64,000 nucleotides of DNA from NCBI RefSeq assembly GCF_002214525.1, contig NZ_CP015104.1:1178001-1242000 (forward strand), written 5' to 3'. Shown here one piece after another: positions 1 through 18,365 of the stretch. The stretch's first letter is position 1, and each line of letters opens with the position of its first letter. Source of the stretch: Thermococcus sp. P6 (lineage in GTDB: Archaea; Methanobacteriota_B; Thermococci; Thermococcales; Thermococcaceae). The notes under the pieces were generated by a model, which ran no database searches, was not told where the DNA came from, and worked only from the letters and a program-made list of their open reading frames with translations. The translations under genes and the position numbers were made by a program.

Positions 1-1140
1 TTTGAAGCCCTTCCCGCGAAGGTACTCCGCCAGCTCTTCGGCGTAGCCGAGCCCCTGATCGATGGGGGTGAATACCAGCCCTCCCCTTCCGAGTCGCTGG
101 AGGAGCTCCTCGACGTGTTCCTTTATGTCCTTCTCCGGCTTCAGGTAGGTGTCAACGACGTTCCTCAGGGACGAACGGCCGCTTCCGACCTCGAAACCGA
201 GGAGCTCGCGGTAGAGCTTTATTCTATCCCCCCTCGCGGAGCCGGTGGCCGAGGCGATGACCATCGCCCCGACGTTGTTTTTGTTCCTGAACTCCTCGAT
301 CTCCAGCTGGAGCTTTGAGATCCTATCGTTCAGCTCCCTGAGTTTTTCCTCCCTGTCACTGGCACGGCCGTTTAGGTAGCGACTCATCTCCTTTTTGAGG
401 CGGACTATCTCCCAGGCCTTCCCTATGATTTCCTCGTTGAAGCCGAGCAGGAAAAGGGAGCGGTCTATGTTCCTGCTCGCCTTCAGAAACGCGTCAACGT
501 CATCGACGAAGATGAAGTCAAAACGCCTCCCGGCGAGAACCTCGTCGAACTTCCTCGCGAGCCACTGGGAGCTGGTTACGAGTACATCGTAATCCCCCTT
601 CTGGATAAGGGCCAGCATCTCCTCCCTTTCCTTTTTTCGGAGGTTGCCGTGGTAATAAGCCACCCTCACCTCGAGGCCCGAGTTGTCAATTATCGTCCGG
701 AGCTTCTTCACCGTCTGGAGGACGAGGGGTGTTGTCGGGACGACTATGTAGCTTTTCTTTCCCCGGCTGGCGTACCACACGGCCATGAAAGCTCCGAAGG
801 TGCTCTTGCCCATTCCGGTGGGGGCTATGATGGAGAAGCTCCTCCCCTTGAGGAGACGCTTTACCCACGTTCTCTGGGCACTCCAGAAGGTGAACCCCGT
901 GGCCCGGCGGAAGAACTCCTCGATCTCTCTGAGGTCCTTCTCCAGAGAATAGATCCTCTCCCACTCTTTGAGGGTCCCCCTGAGTTTAAGGGCGTTTCTA
1001 ACCGCAGAAACGAGATCGAAGTAGGAGTCAGCGTGAAGGGGTTCATCGAGGCATTCCTTACACGGATTCTTCATGTAGAGCCTCTCATCGGAGATCCTGT
1101 CGAGGCAGTTCGGGCACATTCCGCGGTAGATGGCCTTCAT
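1..1140 (-). CDS. rgy: Reverse gyrase, N-terminal part (cut by window edge)
   Basis: The 380 visible codons are the N-terminal helicase-like half; the topoisomerase half lies beyond the left edge. An N-terminal zinc finger has C9, C12, C27 and C30. Walker [10 protein letters not shown] starts at about residue 106, a DEAD-box variant DDVD at 213-216, and a SAT motif near 304. Reverse gyrase introduces positive supercoils using ATP and is the hallmark enzyme of hyperthermophiles. The ATG at 1140 follows a GGGTGA ribosome binding site. The SWIM-domain gene ends 4 bases upstream, so the two are probably co-transcribed. Confidence 0.97.
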   Translation of the reverse strand, partial: MKAIYRGMCPNCLDRISDERLYMKNPCKECLDEPLHADSYFDLVSAVRNALKLRGTLKEWERIYSLEKDLREIEEFFRRATGFTFWSAQRTWVKRLLKGRSFSIIAPTGMGKSTFGAFMAVWYASRGKKSYIVVPTTPLVLQTVKKLRTIIDNSGLEVRVAYYHGNLRKKEREEMLALIQKGDYDVLVTSSQWLARKFDEVLAGRRFDFIFVDDVDAFLKASRNIDRSLFLLGFNEEIIGKAWEIVRLKKEMSRYLNGRASDREEKLRELNDRISKLQLEIEEFRNKNNVGAMVIASATGSARGDRIKLYRELLGFEVGSGRSSLRNVVDTYLKPEKDIKEHVEELLQRLGRGGLVFTPIDQGLGYAEELAEYLRGKGFK

Positions 1141-1144
1141 TTTC

Positions 1145-1720
1145 TCACCCTCTGAACGTCCGATTGCCTCTTCGGGATTTATAAGGGTTTTCGAGCGATG
1201 CCTTAAGCTCCCTCAGTTCAGCCTCAAGCTTCTCCGAAAGCTCGTAGTCGCTGAAGACGTGTCTGTAATCCTCGAGGGCTTCCTCGAGAACGTGCAGGGC
1301 TTCTCTCCTCCCGGTCATCCTCACGAGCTTCAGGGCCCTGCGGAAGAGTCTTGCAGACTCGCTCCCGCTCTCGTCCGTGCTCAGGGAAAAGGAAAGCTCC
1401 TTGAGGGTAACGTCGAGCGCCAACTCGGGCACTTCGGCCAGAAACTCCATGGCAACCGCTTCCGGAAACAGTTCCGCGTGTCCGTCCAGAGCTTCGAAGT
1501 AGAAACCCTCTTCATAGGCCTTCAAAACGGCCCCCACGTGCTTGCAGTCCCCCCCGAGCGGGCAGGTGCATCTGTTCTCCCCGGTTTCGACGTTCAGTTC
1601 CACGTAATAGGGGTACCTCCCCAGAACCTTGGAGAAGAGCCTGTTTCCAACCTTGACCACCCAGAGGACCTTTCCGGCCCTGTAATAGCGCTCCCCTTTC
1701 TTCAGCGTCTTCTCGTCCAT
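1145..1720 (-). CDS. SWIM zinc-finger protein
   Basis: 191 residues. A SWIM motif (C51-x-C53-x5-C59-x-H61) follows an N-terminal stretch that begins with a [12 protein letters not shown] segment, as in many small SWIM proteins. The rest is a helical region rich in Leu, Glu and Arg. SWIM domains bind DNA or protein and occur in SNF2 helicases and recombination mediators. It lies 4 bases upstream of reverse gyrase on the same strand, which suggests one transcript and perhaps a role in DNA topology or repair. The exact function is unknown. Confidence 0.85.
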   Translation of the reverse strand: MDEKTLKKGERYYRAGKVLWVVKVGNRLFSKVLGRYPYYVELNVETGENRCTCPLGGDCKHVGAVLKAYEEGFYFEALDGHAELFPEAVAMEFLAEVPELALDVTLKELSFSLSTDESGSESARLFRRALKLVRMTGRREALHVLEEALEDYRHVFSDYELSEKLEAELRELKASLENPYKSRRGNRTFRG

Positions 1721-1806
1721 GGCACCCCTTACTTTGGTGGCTAATCTTTAAGCCTTTCGACCGCAACCGTTTTATTCCCTCGCGCGTAATTACACCGGTG
1801 ATGGTC

Positions 1807-2040
1807 ATGGACGTTTTTGAACTCGCGAGACGCTACCACGATGAGCTCGGCGTGAAGGAGGCCAGCATGGCGACCATGGCGGCTGAGCTCTATGGGGATC
1901 TCGGTCTAAAGATGGCCGAGTTCCTGAGAGGCGAAGGCTACAACATTCTAAGCACGAAGTTCGTGGACTACGACAGAAGCCTCGTCCTCGAGGTAACAAA
2001 GGGAGAAAAGAGGTTCGAGATAACGCTCCGGAAGAGCTAA
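1807..2040 (+). CDS. Small conserved-type protein, 77 residues, unknown function
   Basis: The start ATG at 1807 sits 4 bases after GGTGAT (1797-1802), which favours it over the upstream GTG and ATG codons at 1798 and 1801. The first half is predicted helical (FELARRYHDELG, then TMAAELYGDLGLKMAEFLRG). The second half looks like two beta strands (STKFVDYDRSLVLEVTKGEKRFEITLRK). There is no motif I recognise. It converges with the DUF4139 gene and their 3' ends overlap by 4 bases. Confidence 0.75.
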   Translation: MDVFELARRYHDELGVKEASMATMAAELYGDLGLKMAEFLRGEGYNILSTKFVDYDRSLVLEVTKGEKRFEITLRKS

Positions 2041-3335
2041 TAGCGGTTCTTGTAGTCGAAGACGATCTCCTTCTTTTCTCCGGGGTTTATAGTAACTCTG
2101 AACTCCACGTAGCTCGCGGTCTCGTCGATGGGCTCGACGCTCGAATTCAGGATCCTGCCCCGCTTGTGGTGTCTGACGACAACGGTTTTCGTCCCGTTTC
2201 CAAGGTTCTCGAGGGTTATCTTTATTTTGTAGTAGGAGTAATCCTTATCGTGCTTCTCCTCGAGGACCGTTGTGCTCCCCTTGAGGTCGTAGTCCCTGCC
2301 GATGCCTATCCTGAGGGTGTCCCCCTCTGGCGTGTGCTCGATGGCCCTTTCGCCGATGAGGAGCGATCCGTCTTCCGTCTCCCGGTACACCTCGACGATT
2401 CCGGCCGGAAGGACCTTCTCCGTCTTAAAAGATACCGACTCGTAAACCGCCCCCTCCCTGCTGTAGGGCCAGCTCTCGTAGAGGTACCCCCTCTCGAAGG
2501 GGGCCTCGAAGTTTATGTAGGGGTACATCATCGTACTGGCGGGATTCAGGTCCACCACCCCAAGCCTGTAGAGGTAGAAGGCCTCCACTTTCTCGGGCTG
2601 GCCGACGCTGACTTCCTGAGTTCCCTTTTCGGCGAGGGTGTAAAGGTCTCCCGGGCGTGGAAGGTTCTGGTAAAGCTGCACATCACCCGCAACGAGGAGA
2701 ACCCGGGCATCCTCGAACTTCTGGACCGTCGGATTGTTGACGACGACGTAGCCGTAAAGCTTCGCCTTCTCGCCGAGGTAGAGCTTGTACCTGCTTTCCC
2801 AGTCCATGTTCACAACGCGGTAGATCACGCTCACGTTGTACTTTCCGGCCTTCTCCGCGCGAAGAACCGCGTAAACGCTCGCCTTTCCCTCTAGGTTCTG
2901 GGCCCTGAAGTAGGCCACTTCCTCAGGGTTTATGAGGTAGTAGCCGTCCCCCTCCAGAACGATCTTTCCTTCCCTGAGGCCGAGGAACTTACCTGCCACC
3001 TTTTCTCCGTTCTTCAGCTTTACCTCCACATCGTTTCCAACGTTGGCGCTGTAGGCATCTCCCCCGCCCCTGCTGAAGACTCCGAGGACGGTAACGCCCT
3101 CATCGAGCGGTCTGATGGTCACCTCCGCTATGTCCAGGCCGGCCAGCTCCTCGAGGGGAACGTCGTTCATGCCCTCCCCGAGCTCAACCTCAACAACCCT
3201 CTCAACAACGCCGATCTTAACCGAGTTGTACAGCACCACGGTACTGCTCGAATCCGATGCCTTTCCCCCGTGAAGGGAAAAAACCGCCAGAACCACCAGC
3301 ATCCCCAGGACGCCGGCCAGTATCTTACCCTTCAT
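2037..3335 (-). CDS. Secreted DUF4139-type protein
   Basis: 432 residues from the ATG at 3335, which lies 4 bases after a GGTGAT site; an ATG 30 bases further upstream is in frame but lacks this site. Residues 1-27 form a signal peptide or membrane anchor (MKGKILAGVLGMLVVLAVFS). The rest is beta-rich, with a stretch VSVIYRVVNMDWESRYKLYL and later strands typical of DUF4139 mucoidy-inhibitor-like proteins. It is probably exported and anchored at the cell surface. Function unknown. The upstream region holds a TATA-like ATTTATACC. Confidence 0.75.
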   Translation of the reverse strand: MKGKILAGVLGMLVVLAVFSLHGGKASDSSSTVVLYNSVKIGVVERVVEVELGEGMNDVPLEELAGLDIAEVTIRPLDEGVTVLGVFSRGGGDAYSANVGNDVEVKLKNGEKVAGKFLGLREGKIVLEGDGYYLINPEEVAYFRAQNLEGKASVYAVLRAEKAGKYNVSVIYRVVNMDWESRYKLYLGEKAKLYGYVVVNNPTVQKFEDARVLLVAGDVQLYQNLPRPGDLYTLAEKGTQEVSVGQPEKVEAFYLYRLGVVDLNPASTMMYPYINFEAPFERGYLYESWPYSREGAVYESVSFKTEKVLPAGIVEVYRETEDGSLLIGERAIEHTPEGDTLRIGIGRDYDLKGSTTVLEEKHDKDYSYYKIKITLENLGNGTKTVVVRHHKRGRILNSSVEPIDETASYVEFRVTINPGEKKEIVFDYKNRY

Positions 3336-3479
3336 CACGATCACCAGTAACCCCTTGGGCTTCATGGTATTTATACCCCGAACATCGCTTCAACGCCACT
3401 GGAAGCGAAACCCGGTGTATGGAAACCCTTTTAACCCCCCGGATGGATTGAAAAATGTCAATCTAACGGGGTGATCTGC

Positions 3480-4178
3480 ATGAACAGGGTCGAAAAGGCA
3501 AAGGAGATAATAGAGAAGGCCAGGGCCGAGAACAGGCCGCTCGTTGAGCCCGAGGCCAAGGAAATTTTGAAGCTGTACGGCGTTCCGGTACCGGACTTTA
3601 AGGTCGCCACCACCGAGGAGGAGGCCGTTAAATTCGCAAGGGAGATAGGCTACCCGGTCGTCATGAAGATAGTCTCCCCGCAGATAATCCACAAGAGCGA
3701 CGCCGGCGGTGTCAAGGTCAACATAAAGAGCGATGAGGAGGCAAGGGAAGCCTTCAGGAAGATCATGGAGAACGCAAAGAACTACAAGCCGGATGCGGAC
3801 CTCTGGGGCGTCATCGTTTACAGAATGCTCCCGCTCGGCAAGGAGGTCATAATCGGTATGATAAGGGACCCGCAGTTCGGTCCGGCCATAATGTTCGGTC
3901 TCGGTGGCATCTTCGTCGAGATACTCAAGGACGTTTCCTTCAGGGTCGCTCCGATAACGAAGGAAGAGGCCCTCGACATGATTAAGGAGATAAAGGCCTA
4001 CCCGATCCTCGCGGGAGCGCGCGGAGAGAAGCCCGTTAACGTCGAAGCACTGGCGGAAATCATCACAAAGGTCGGGGAGCTTGCACTTGAACTCCCTGAG
4101 ATTAAGGAGCTCGACATCAACCCTGTCTTCGCCTACGAGGACTCCGCGGTTGCCGTCGATGCGAGGATGCTCCTTTGA
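3480..4178 (+). CDS. acdB: ADP-forming acetyl-CoA synthetase, beta subunit
   Basis: 232 residues of ATP-grasp fold, matching the usual length of the beta subunit in Pyrococcus and Thermococcus. The segment VMKIVSPQIIHKSDAGGVKV and the Gly-rich GPAIMFGLGGIFVEIL are family signatures. With the alpha subunit it converts acetyl-CoA, ADP and phosphate to acetate, CoA and ATP, the main substrate-level ATP step in peptide and sugar fermentation. The ATG at 3480 follows GGGGTGAT. The alpha subunit is at 41322-42716, so the subunits are unlinked, as is known in Thermococcales. Confidence 0.95.
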   Translation: MNRVEKAKEIIEKARAENRPLVEPEAKEILKLYGVPVPDFKVATTEEEAVKFAREIGYPVVMKIVSPQIIHKSDAGGVKVNIKSDEEAREAFRKIMENAKNYKPDADLWGVIVYRMLPLGKEVIIGMIRDPQFGPAIMFGLGGIFVEILKDVSFRVAPITKEEALDMIKEIKAYPILAGARGEKPVNVEALAEIITKVGELALELPEIKELDINPVFAYEDSAVAVDARMLL

Positions 4179-4181
4179 GGG

Positions 4182-4201
4182 TTTTCCTTTTCTTCTCTTC
4201 A
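4182..4201 (+). terminator. Pyrimidine-rich terminator after acdB
   Basis: The stretch right after the acdB stop is almost all T and C, with runs of T (TTTTCCTTTTCTTCTCTTC). Archaeal RNA polymerase terminates at such T-rich tracts without a hairpin. It separates acdB from the cas operon. Confidence 0.5.
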
Positions 4202-4321
4202 GCATTACCCTTCTTCCTTCCTTAACCTCCGGTCCGTGGGATTAACAACGCTTACCTCCTTTAATCCTCACCCTTCGGAACGTCCGGATAAATCCCTATG
4301 TACCTCCGGGAATGGAAAATG

Positions 4322-7686
<3,365 letters not shown>

Positions 7687-7690
7687 GCAG

Positions 7691-8301
7691 ATGATAAGGG
7701 TTAAACTTAAAGCCTGGACGGCCTCCTTTCGCTTTCCAACTTTCCAATCGGGTTACCAGCCAACCCTTCCAGTTCCACCACCGTCCACGATCCAGGGGAT
7801 ACTCTCAGCAGCAAAGGGAGAACCGGTATATCTAACGAAACTCCCATACGTCGGTTACATCTTTAAGAGCAACGGTACCGCCATCGACCTCGAGAGGATA
7901 TACGCCATTGGAAAGGTTCAAACGGATGTGATAAAGCGAGAGTTCCTCCATAATGCAGAACTCTACCTCTACCTGCCGGATGAATGGGCAGGCTACTTTA
8001 AGAAACCAAAGTACCAGCTCCTCCTCGGCCGTTCCAGTGATATAGCGACGGTCGAAGAGGTAAAGCGCACAGAACTGGAAGAAGGCAGGGCACCTTTAAG
8101 CGGAACCCTTGTTCCAATTGAACTCGGGATCCCGGGAATAGTGCACGCCCTCGTCGTCGAATACGACTACTCAACCGTTCCCAGAAAAGCAAGTATTGTG
8201 AAGCCCTTCGTCGTTCTGCCCTTTGAAAAGAGGGGAAGACCCATAGAAACACTCTTCGATCCGGAGCTTGGAGTCGGCGTTTATCTCCACAGGTGGGGAG
8301 G

Positions 8302-8305
<4 letters not shown>
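7691..8305 (+). CDS. cas5: Cas5 subunit, type I-B (Cas5t)
   Basis: 204 residues. It has the Cas5 N-terminus (MIRVKLKAWTASFRFPTF) with the PPPSTIQGILSAAKGEP loop seen in Cas5. Cas5 caps the 5' tag of the crRNA and contacts Cas8. Its stop overlaps the cas3 start at ATGA 8302-8305. Confidence 0.9.
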
Positions 8306-12035
<3,730 letters not shown>

Positions 12036-12051
12036 GGCTGTTCAGTAATAT

Positions 12052-13522
<1,471 letters not shown>

Positions 13523-13532
13523 GGTGATCCCC

Positions 13533-14267
13533 TTGACCAAATTTTTTAAGGTCACCCTGCGGCCTACGGGGATAATAGCCCTCCGCTCCCTGCCCCAGAG
13601 CAAGATGAGGATGGCACTGCGCTACGTTCCACCCACCACGCTGATCGGTGCCGTGGCCTACCCCCTCCTCCACCAGAAGGGGAACAGAAGGGAGACGATC
13701 TACGAAGGGAAAACCTTCAGAAGCGCCGCGGAGGAGGTCCTGAACCTGTTCACGTGGGTAACCGTGAAGACGTCTGTAAAGCCCATGCTCTACGGTTCGC
13801 TCCTGAAGATCAACACCCTGTACCGTGGAAAGGCCCAGAGCGCCGTCACCTCCTTTCCCTTGGGGGTTATGTACGGTGCATTTAACCCGGAGATAACTGC
13901 CGTCTACCTCCTCAACGAAGAGGCGCTCTCTGGGAGCAGTTACAGCCTGAAGGACATTGAAAGGGCCCTCTGGGGGATAACAAGGCTCGGTTCGAGGGAA
14001 TCGGTTGTGAGCGTTGAAGGGGTTGAATCCGGAAAGGCGAAGATCGGGGAAGCCAGCATCGTGGAAACCTCCTATGCGTTCCCCTTCAGGAGGGTGGAAG
14101 TCGAAGGGAGAGGAACCCTGCAGTCGGTGGTGGAATGGCGCTCTGGAATAGGGGAGCACTCAACGGCAAAGAGGATGGCGATGTTCTATCCTGAGGGTAG
14201 CGTGAAGGTTAGGGGAGATCTACGCACTGCAGAGGTTGAGGGGGAGGTGCTGATCCTTGATTCTTGA
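13533..14267 (+). CDS. cas5: Cas5 subunit, type I-A (Cas5a)
   Basis: The TTG at 13533 lies 5 bases after GAGGTGAT, so I prefer it to the ATG at 13503 inside csa2. That gives 244 residues beginning near TKFFKVTLRPTGIIALRSLP. PPTTLIGAVAYPLLHQ matches the Cas5 PPxTxxGA loop. It caps the 5' crRNA tag in the type I-A complex. It overlaps the next gene by 11 bases. Confidence 0.9.
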   Translation: MTKFFKVTLRPTGIIALRSLPQSKMRMALRYVPPTTLIGAVAYPLLHQKGNRRETIYEGKTFRSAAEEVLNLFTWVTVKTSVKPMLYGSLLKINTLYRGKAQSAVTSFPLGVMYGAFNPEITAVYLLNEEALSGSSYSLKDIERALWGITRLGSRESVVSVEGVESGKAKIGEASIVETSYAFPFRRVEVEGRGTLQSVVEWRSGIGEHSTAKRMAMFYPEGSVKVRGDLRTAEVEGEVLILDS

Positions 14268-15465
14268 GGCGATCGAAAACTATCCCTACGAGGGTCTTAC
14301 CCGGGAGTTACTGTCCCTTGGAATGTCATGGGTCGTTATGAACGCCGGCCTCGAACCCGATGGTGAGGAGATGGCGGATTCCCTCGAAAACGCACTCCGC
14401 TCCCTGGGGGACAGGATGAAGGCGCACACGTCAAAGATGGGCAGGAACGATCGGAGTTCCTATGATAATCTCTTCAGGGCGTGGTTCAACAGGGGAGCCC
14501 CGGAAACCTATGGTGAAGTTTTCGAGCTCGTGATAAGGGAGACCGTGGAACTGCTCCGCAACGGCTCTCTGGACCCGGAGGAATCTTTGAGGGCATTTAG
14601 AACCGACAGAAGGGGAATCTATCTGGGCGTGGAATACAACGGGGAGATGGCACTGCTTCCGGCAATAATCAAGCAGCCGGAATATTACGAACGCCAGAGC
14701 ACTTTCATGCTCCCCACGATGGGTCAAATGGCAAAGATCCATCTCGATCCCCTGTGGCTCTCCCTGATGGCCGTCGGATTTTTCACGGCCTTCGCCGGCT
14801 CCATTGGGGGTATGCATTACCTTATAACAAAACCGGGAATCGAAGGTTTCTGGCCCTATGACGTGGAGGACATCGTTGAAAAGGGAATACTGCCGGTAAC
14901 CGGGGCGGCCATCAGGGGAAGGGTTGCCTTCACCACCGAGGAGCTTTACGAGATGAAGCTCGCTATGAAGCTGGTTGAGGATAACGCGAGCATACCCGAG
15001 GAGGTTTATCCCCTCACACTGCATTTACATAAAAAGCCAGATCGACAGACAAAAGTTTACACCGAACTCAAGACAGTCCAGCTAAACCTCTCGGGCCTGA
15101 ACGGATACTTCAGGGCTTACATAGATAGAATCGGGGGAGCGGGTATCGGAGGAACTCCGATAACGATCGAGCTCAAAGAGCGGGGCAAAACCGTAAGGAA
15201 ATACCCCCTGTGGGCCCTCGTGGACGTTGCTGAGAAAGAACTGCAGAAGAACGTAAGCGGTGATGGAGAGATGCTCGCTTACATCTTCGTAAAGGACCTT
15301 TACAGGGCGATAAACAGCGATAACAGAAAGCTGATCGAGGACACCATTTTCAGGCTGTTCCGTCAGGGAAGGGGTCTCCTGGAGGGGAAGGGAAGCGGAA
15401 GTTACGAGCTGAGAAAGGTTCTCAGAGGGTTCATGTGGGAGGAACACCTGAGGGTGTTGGTATGA
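14257..15465 (+). CDS. cas8a2: Cas8a2 (Csa4) large subunit, type I-A
   Basis: 402 residues, TTG start at 14257 after GGGGGAGGTGC. Its place between cas5a and the split cas3 genes is the usual one for Cas8a2/Csa4, and its length fits. A hydrophobic, Gly-rich segment (WLSLMAVGFFTAFAGSIGG) lies near residues 168-186. There are no CXXC pairs, unlike the I-B Cas8. It is expected to read the PAM and recruit Cas3. Family call rests on length, context and general sequence character. Confidence 0.85.
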   Translation: MILEAIENYPYEGLTRELLSLGMSWVVMNAGLEPDGEEMADSLENALRSLGDRMKAHTSKMGRNDRSSYDNLFRAWFNRGAPETYGEVFELVIRETVELLRNGSLDPEESLRAFRTDRRGIYLGVEYNGEMALLPAIIKQPEYYERQSTFMLPTMGQMAKIHLDPLWLSLMAVGFFTAFAGSIGGMHYLITKPGIEGFWPYDVEDIVEKGILPVTGAAIRGRVAFTTEELYEMKLAMKLVEDNASIPEEVYPLTLHLHKKPDRQTKVYTELKTVQLNLSGLNGYFRAYIDRIGGAGIGGTPITIELKERGKTVRKYPLWALVDVAEKELQKNVSGDGEMLAYIFVKDLYRAINSDNRKLIEDTIFRLFRQGRGLLEGKGSGSYELRKVLRGFMWEEHLRVLV

Positions 15466-17021
15466 AAGCCTACCGGGAGGCTCTTAAAAGACTGGCGGAG
15501 GTTAAGGGGTTCAAACCCGAAAGAAGGCCCCTCCTGGAGGAGGCTTTTGATTTTTTAACCTCCAGCGATAGACCTTTCCTCATACTCAACGCACCCACGG
15601 GCTACGGTAAGACACTCCTGAGCTTTGCACTGGCCCTGCATTCCCTTGGAGATGCCTCCCTCTTCGACAGGGTGATACACGTTCTGCCGATGCGTTCGAT
15701 CATCGAGGACATTCAAAGGACCGCGGAGGAGACCTTCGGCTTCTCGAGGACAAAGATGATGGGCTCGAGCGGTGAGTTCCTCCACCTCTTCCCTCTCAAC
15801 ATAACGACTGCCGATACCTTTACGTGGGACCTTTTGAAGCTCAACACAAAGAAGAGACACCGGATAAAGGCGGGAAAGGAGTTCGGATACGATTATCTAA
15901 CTCAGGCTTCAATTTTAACCTCGCTGGTGATCTTCGATGAGGCCCACTTTTTGCTCGAGGACGAATCCATGGTGACGGCCTTCGACGCGGTCGTTGATTT
16001 TCTTACTTCCAACGGGGTTCCGGTTGTGGTGATGACGGCCACCCTCTCGAGGGGACACCGTGAGCTTTTTGAGGGGTACGCAAAAAAGAACGGTTACGAT
16101 TTCAGGATTTTGACTCCTAAGGAAGGGGATCCCTTCATAGAACGTGAGCTCGGGAAGGAGTTCTCAATAAGCTTCGCCAGAGATGATCACCTGAAGTTTG
16201 TGGATCCAGAAAAGCGGAACGCCGTGATAGTGAACACGGTTGACAGGGCGATTAAGCTTTATGAAGATGCCAAAAACGACATCGGATTAGGGCGCGAGAA
16301 GGTACTCCTCATCCACGGCAGGATGACACCGGGCCATAAGAGAAGCGTGATAGAACGCCTCAGGGAGCTTAAGAACGGGGAGTTCCTCCTCATCGGAACC
16401 CAGGCCATCGAGGCAGGGGTTGATTTCTCGGCGGATGTGATGGTTACAGATGCAGCGCCCATAAACTCCCTCCTCCAGCGCTTCGGAAGGGTGGCCCGGC
16501 ACGGTGGGGATAAGAAAGGAGAGATCATAATAATCGATGCTCCCCCACAGCCCTATTCAAAGGAGAAGGTGGGGACCACCCTAAAACTCCTGAAAGAAAA
16601 GGGTATTCACCCCCGCGTTCCCGGAACCTATCAGGACATCGTGAGTGCGGTTCATGGAGAAAAGCGTAGCAACGTTACCAGAATCATCGACAGGAGTCAC
16701 AAGGCAAAGCTTCTAAACCTCATGAAGGCTCCGGAAAAGAGGGCCCCCGATGTTCTTAGCGTTATCGAGACCATGATGGCTGAGGGAAAACCCATCATGA
16801 GGAGCTTTTTGATTCCCCTTTCAGTCAACGGCGAAATCGTTCCCATAACTCCAAAGAAACTTCTTGAGCTCTATTCAAAGGGTTTGCTCAGCGTCGAAGG
16901 CTCCGGGAGGGAGATCAAAGACCTCAACGATGCGTACCTTGTAGCCAAGGACATCGCCCTCGGTAGAGATATTAACGTTGTGTTTGTGGGAGAATACGAT
17001 CGGGAGCGTGGGATAGTATGA
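15462..17021 (+). CDS. cas3': Cas3' helicase, type I-A
   Basis: 519 residues from the ATG at 15462, which overlaps the cas8a2 stop (ATGA). Walker A NAPTGYGKT is at 43-51, DEAH at 159-162, TATLSRG follows, and motif VI QRFGRVARHG is near the C-terminal third. There is no HD domain; the nuclease is the next gene. The helicase and nuclease act together to destroy target DNA. It overlaps cas3'' by 4 bases. Confidence 0.94.
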   Translation: MKAYREALKRLAEVKGFKPERRPLLEEAFDFLTSSDRPFLILNAPTGYGKTLLSFALALHSLGDASLFDRVIHVLPMRSIIEDIQRTAEETFGFSRTKMMGSSGEFLHLFPLNITTADTFTWDLLKLNTKKRHRIKAGKEFGYDYLTQASILTSLVIFDEAHFLLEDESMVTAFDAVVDFLTSNGVPVVVMTATLSRGHRELFEGYAKKNGYDFRILTPKEGDPFIERELGKEFSISFARDDHLKFVDPEKRNAVIVNTVDRAIKLYEDAKNDIGLGREKVLLIHGRMTPGHKRSVIERLRELKNGEFLLIGTQAIEAGVDFSADVMVTDAAPINSLLQRFGRVARHGGDKKGEIIIIDAPPQPYSKEKVGTTLKLLKEKGIHPRVPGTYQDIVSAVHGEKRSNVTRIIDRSHKAKLLNLMKAPEKRAPDVLSVIETMMAEGKPIMRSFLIPLSVNGEIVPITPKKLLELYSKGLLSVEGSGREIKDLNDAYLVAKDIALGRDINVVFVGEYDRERGIV

Positions 17022-17683
17022 CGGGATGCGCGTTTTTTGAGAAGGGGGAGTGCATCGAAACCATGAAGGAACACGTCACCAGAGGTCTCGAGCTCATTGA
17101 TAGATTATACCTCCAAAGGAACTACGGTTCCCTGATCGGCAGGATTGTGGGTGTAACGCCCGAAGAAGCGGAGACCCTCCTGAGAAAGGCCTACGTTCTT
17201 CACGATGCCGGCAAGTGCCTCGAGTTTTTCCAGAAGCGAAAATCCAAGTTCCCTTTCCATGAGTTCTACTCGGGAGTAATAGCGATGGAAGTCCTGAAAA
17301 AATTCGGAGAGGCCGGCAGAGTTGCATCGGTGGCGATAATGCTCCACCACCACGACTGGGTCAGGAGTAAAACACCAAAAAAACCACCAGACCTGAAGCT
17401 CGAGGAAACCTGTCGCCATTTACTTGAGGAGCTGTCCGGTGAGAGTATTCCCGGGGAAATGAACTGGGTTGAGCCGGTGAGATTTCAGAGTAATGTTAAG
17501 GGGATTCTTCAAAAAAACCTCCGTGGCGTCTACGCATTCCTGCTTCCGATCACCGTGGCTGACAACTACGCCGCGGCCTGCAACAGGGGTGGAAAGGGAA
17601 GTCTCCTCGGCAGGGAGATCTTTGAAACGCTCTCCGTCAGGGGGTGGGAGGTTGCTCGTTGTCTTTCCGGTGGGATTCGATGA
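17018..17683 (+). CDS. cas3'': Cas3'' HD nuclease, type I-A
   Basis: 221 residues. HD-domain ligands appear as H19 (EHVTRG), H62-D63 (LHDAGKC), H81 (HEFYSG), H110-H112 (LHHHDW), and a late Asp in TVADNYAAACNRG. This metal-dependent nuclease cuts single-stranded DNA exposed by Cas3'. Its 3' end overlaps csa3 by 32 bases. Confidence 0.93.
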   Translation: MTGCAFFEKGECIETMKEHVTRGLELIDRLYLQRNYGSLIGRIVGVTPEEAETLLRKAYVLHDAGKCLEFFQKRKSKFPFHEFYSGVIAMEVLKKFGEAGRVASVAIMLHHHDWVRSKTPKKPPDLKLEETCRHLLEELSGESIPGEMNWVEPVRFQSNVKGILQKNLRGVYAFLLPITVADNYAAACNRGGKGSLLGREIFETLSVRGWEVARCLSGGIR

Positions 17684-18332
17684 GAAGTTCATAATCCGTG
17701 CCCTCGTGAGAAACAGAGAGGATGACGTTACCGGGTTAAAGGAGGGAGACAGGCTGATGGCCATACTGCCCGAGGGATACAGGAAGGAGCAGAGAACATT
17801 GAGCGCGCTTCAATCCATAGAGAACATAGCCGTCCCCATAGTTGGGGAGGAGGGTTTAATACGTCTCGAGGTTCCGGTGGATGGGGAGGATACGGTCCTC
17901 TTCATAAAGAAGGGTCTCGAGGAGAACATGCCATCCGACAGGATCGTACTCGCGGTTCTCTCCGGAGGGATGAGGCCGCTTTTGGTCTCAACGTTACTGG
18001 CGTTGCTAACTCTGAAGGACGCCCGGGTAATAGTTGAAAGTGATTTCGAGAACCTCTCGGGATACATCTCCATCGAGCTCGGGGCCTTCCTCGCACCCAG
18101 GAACAGGAGGTGGGAGCACATACTCTGCGGACTTTTAAGAAACGAGAGCGTGAGAACGATATCCGAGAAAGTAGGACTCTCACCCGCCACCGTCAGCAAC
18201 GAACTGAGAAAAATGAGAGAGCACCATCTGATAAAGACCGGAAAGCTAAACGAACGCGTCCCGAGATACGTCATTACGAGGGCTGGCAGGCTCTATCTGA
18301 AGCTAATGGAGGCGGAATGTGAGGGACCTTAG
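17652..18332 (+). CDS. csa3: Csa3-type CARF-HTH regulator
   Basis: 226 residues. I place the start at TTG 17652 after GGGGTGGGAG, because the CARF domain begins at once with the strand LLVVFPVGFDEKFIIRAL. A second CARF core is seen in RIVLAVLSGGMRPLLVSTLLAL. A C-terminal winged helix (SVRTISEKVGLSPATVSNEL) follows at about residues 155-200. Csa3 proteins bind cyclic oligoadenylate and control cas and adaptation genes in other archaea. Here it ends the type I-A operon and could act on the repeats at 12052-12171. Confidence 0.9.
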   Translation: MLVVFPVGFDEKFIIRALVRNREDDVTGLKEGDRLMAILPEGYRKEQRTLSALQSIENIAVPIVGEEGLIRLEVPVDGEDTVLFIKKGLEENMPSDRIVLAVLSGGMRPLLVSTLLALLTLKDARVIVESDFENLSGYISIELGAFLAPRNRRWEHILCGLLRNESVRTISEKVGLSPATVSNELRKMREHHLIKTGKLNERVPRYVITRAGRLYLKLMEAECEGP

Positions 18333-18365
18333 GGGACTCCGGAGTAACCACCGAAGAGTTGAAAG

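Noticed and set aside
649-1155. A 168-codon plus-strand frame opposite reverse gyrase
   Set aside because: It is the mirror frame of the helicase domain; the minus-strand protein has clear motifs and the plus-strand one none.
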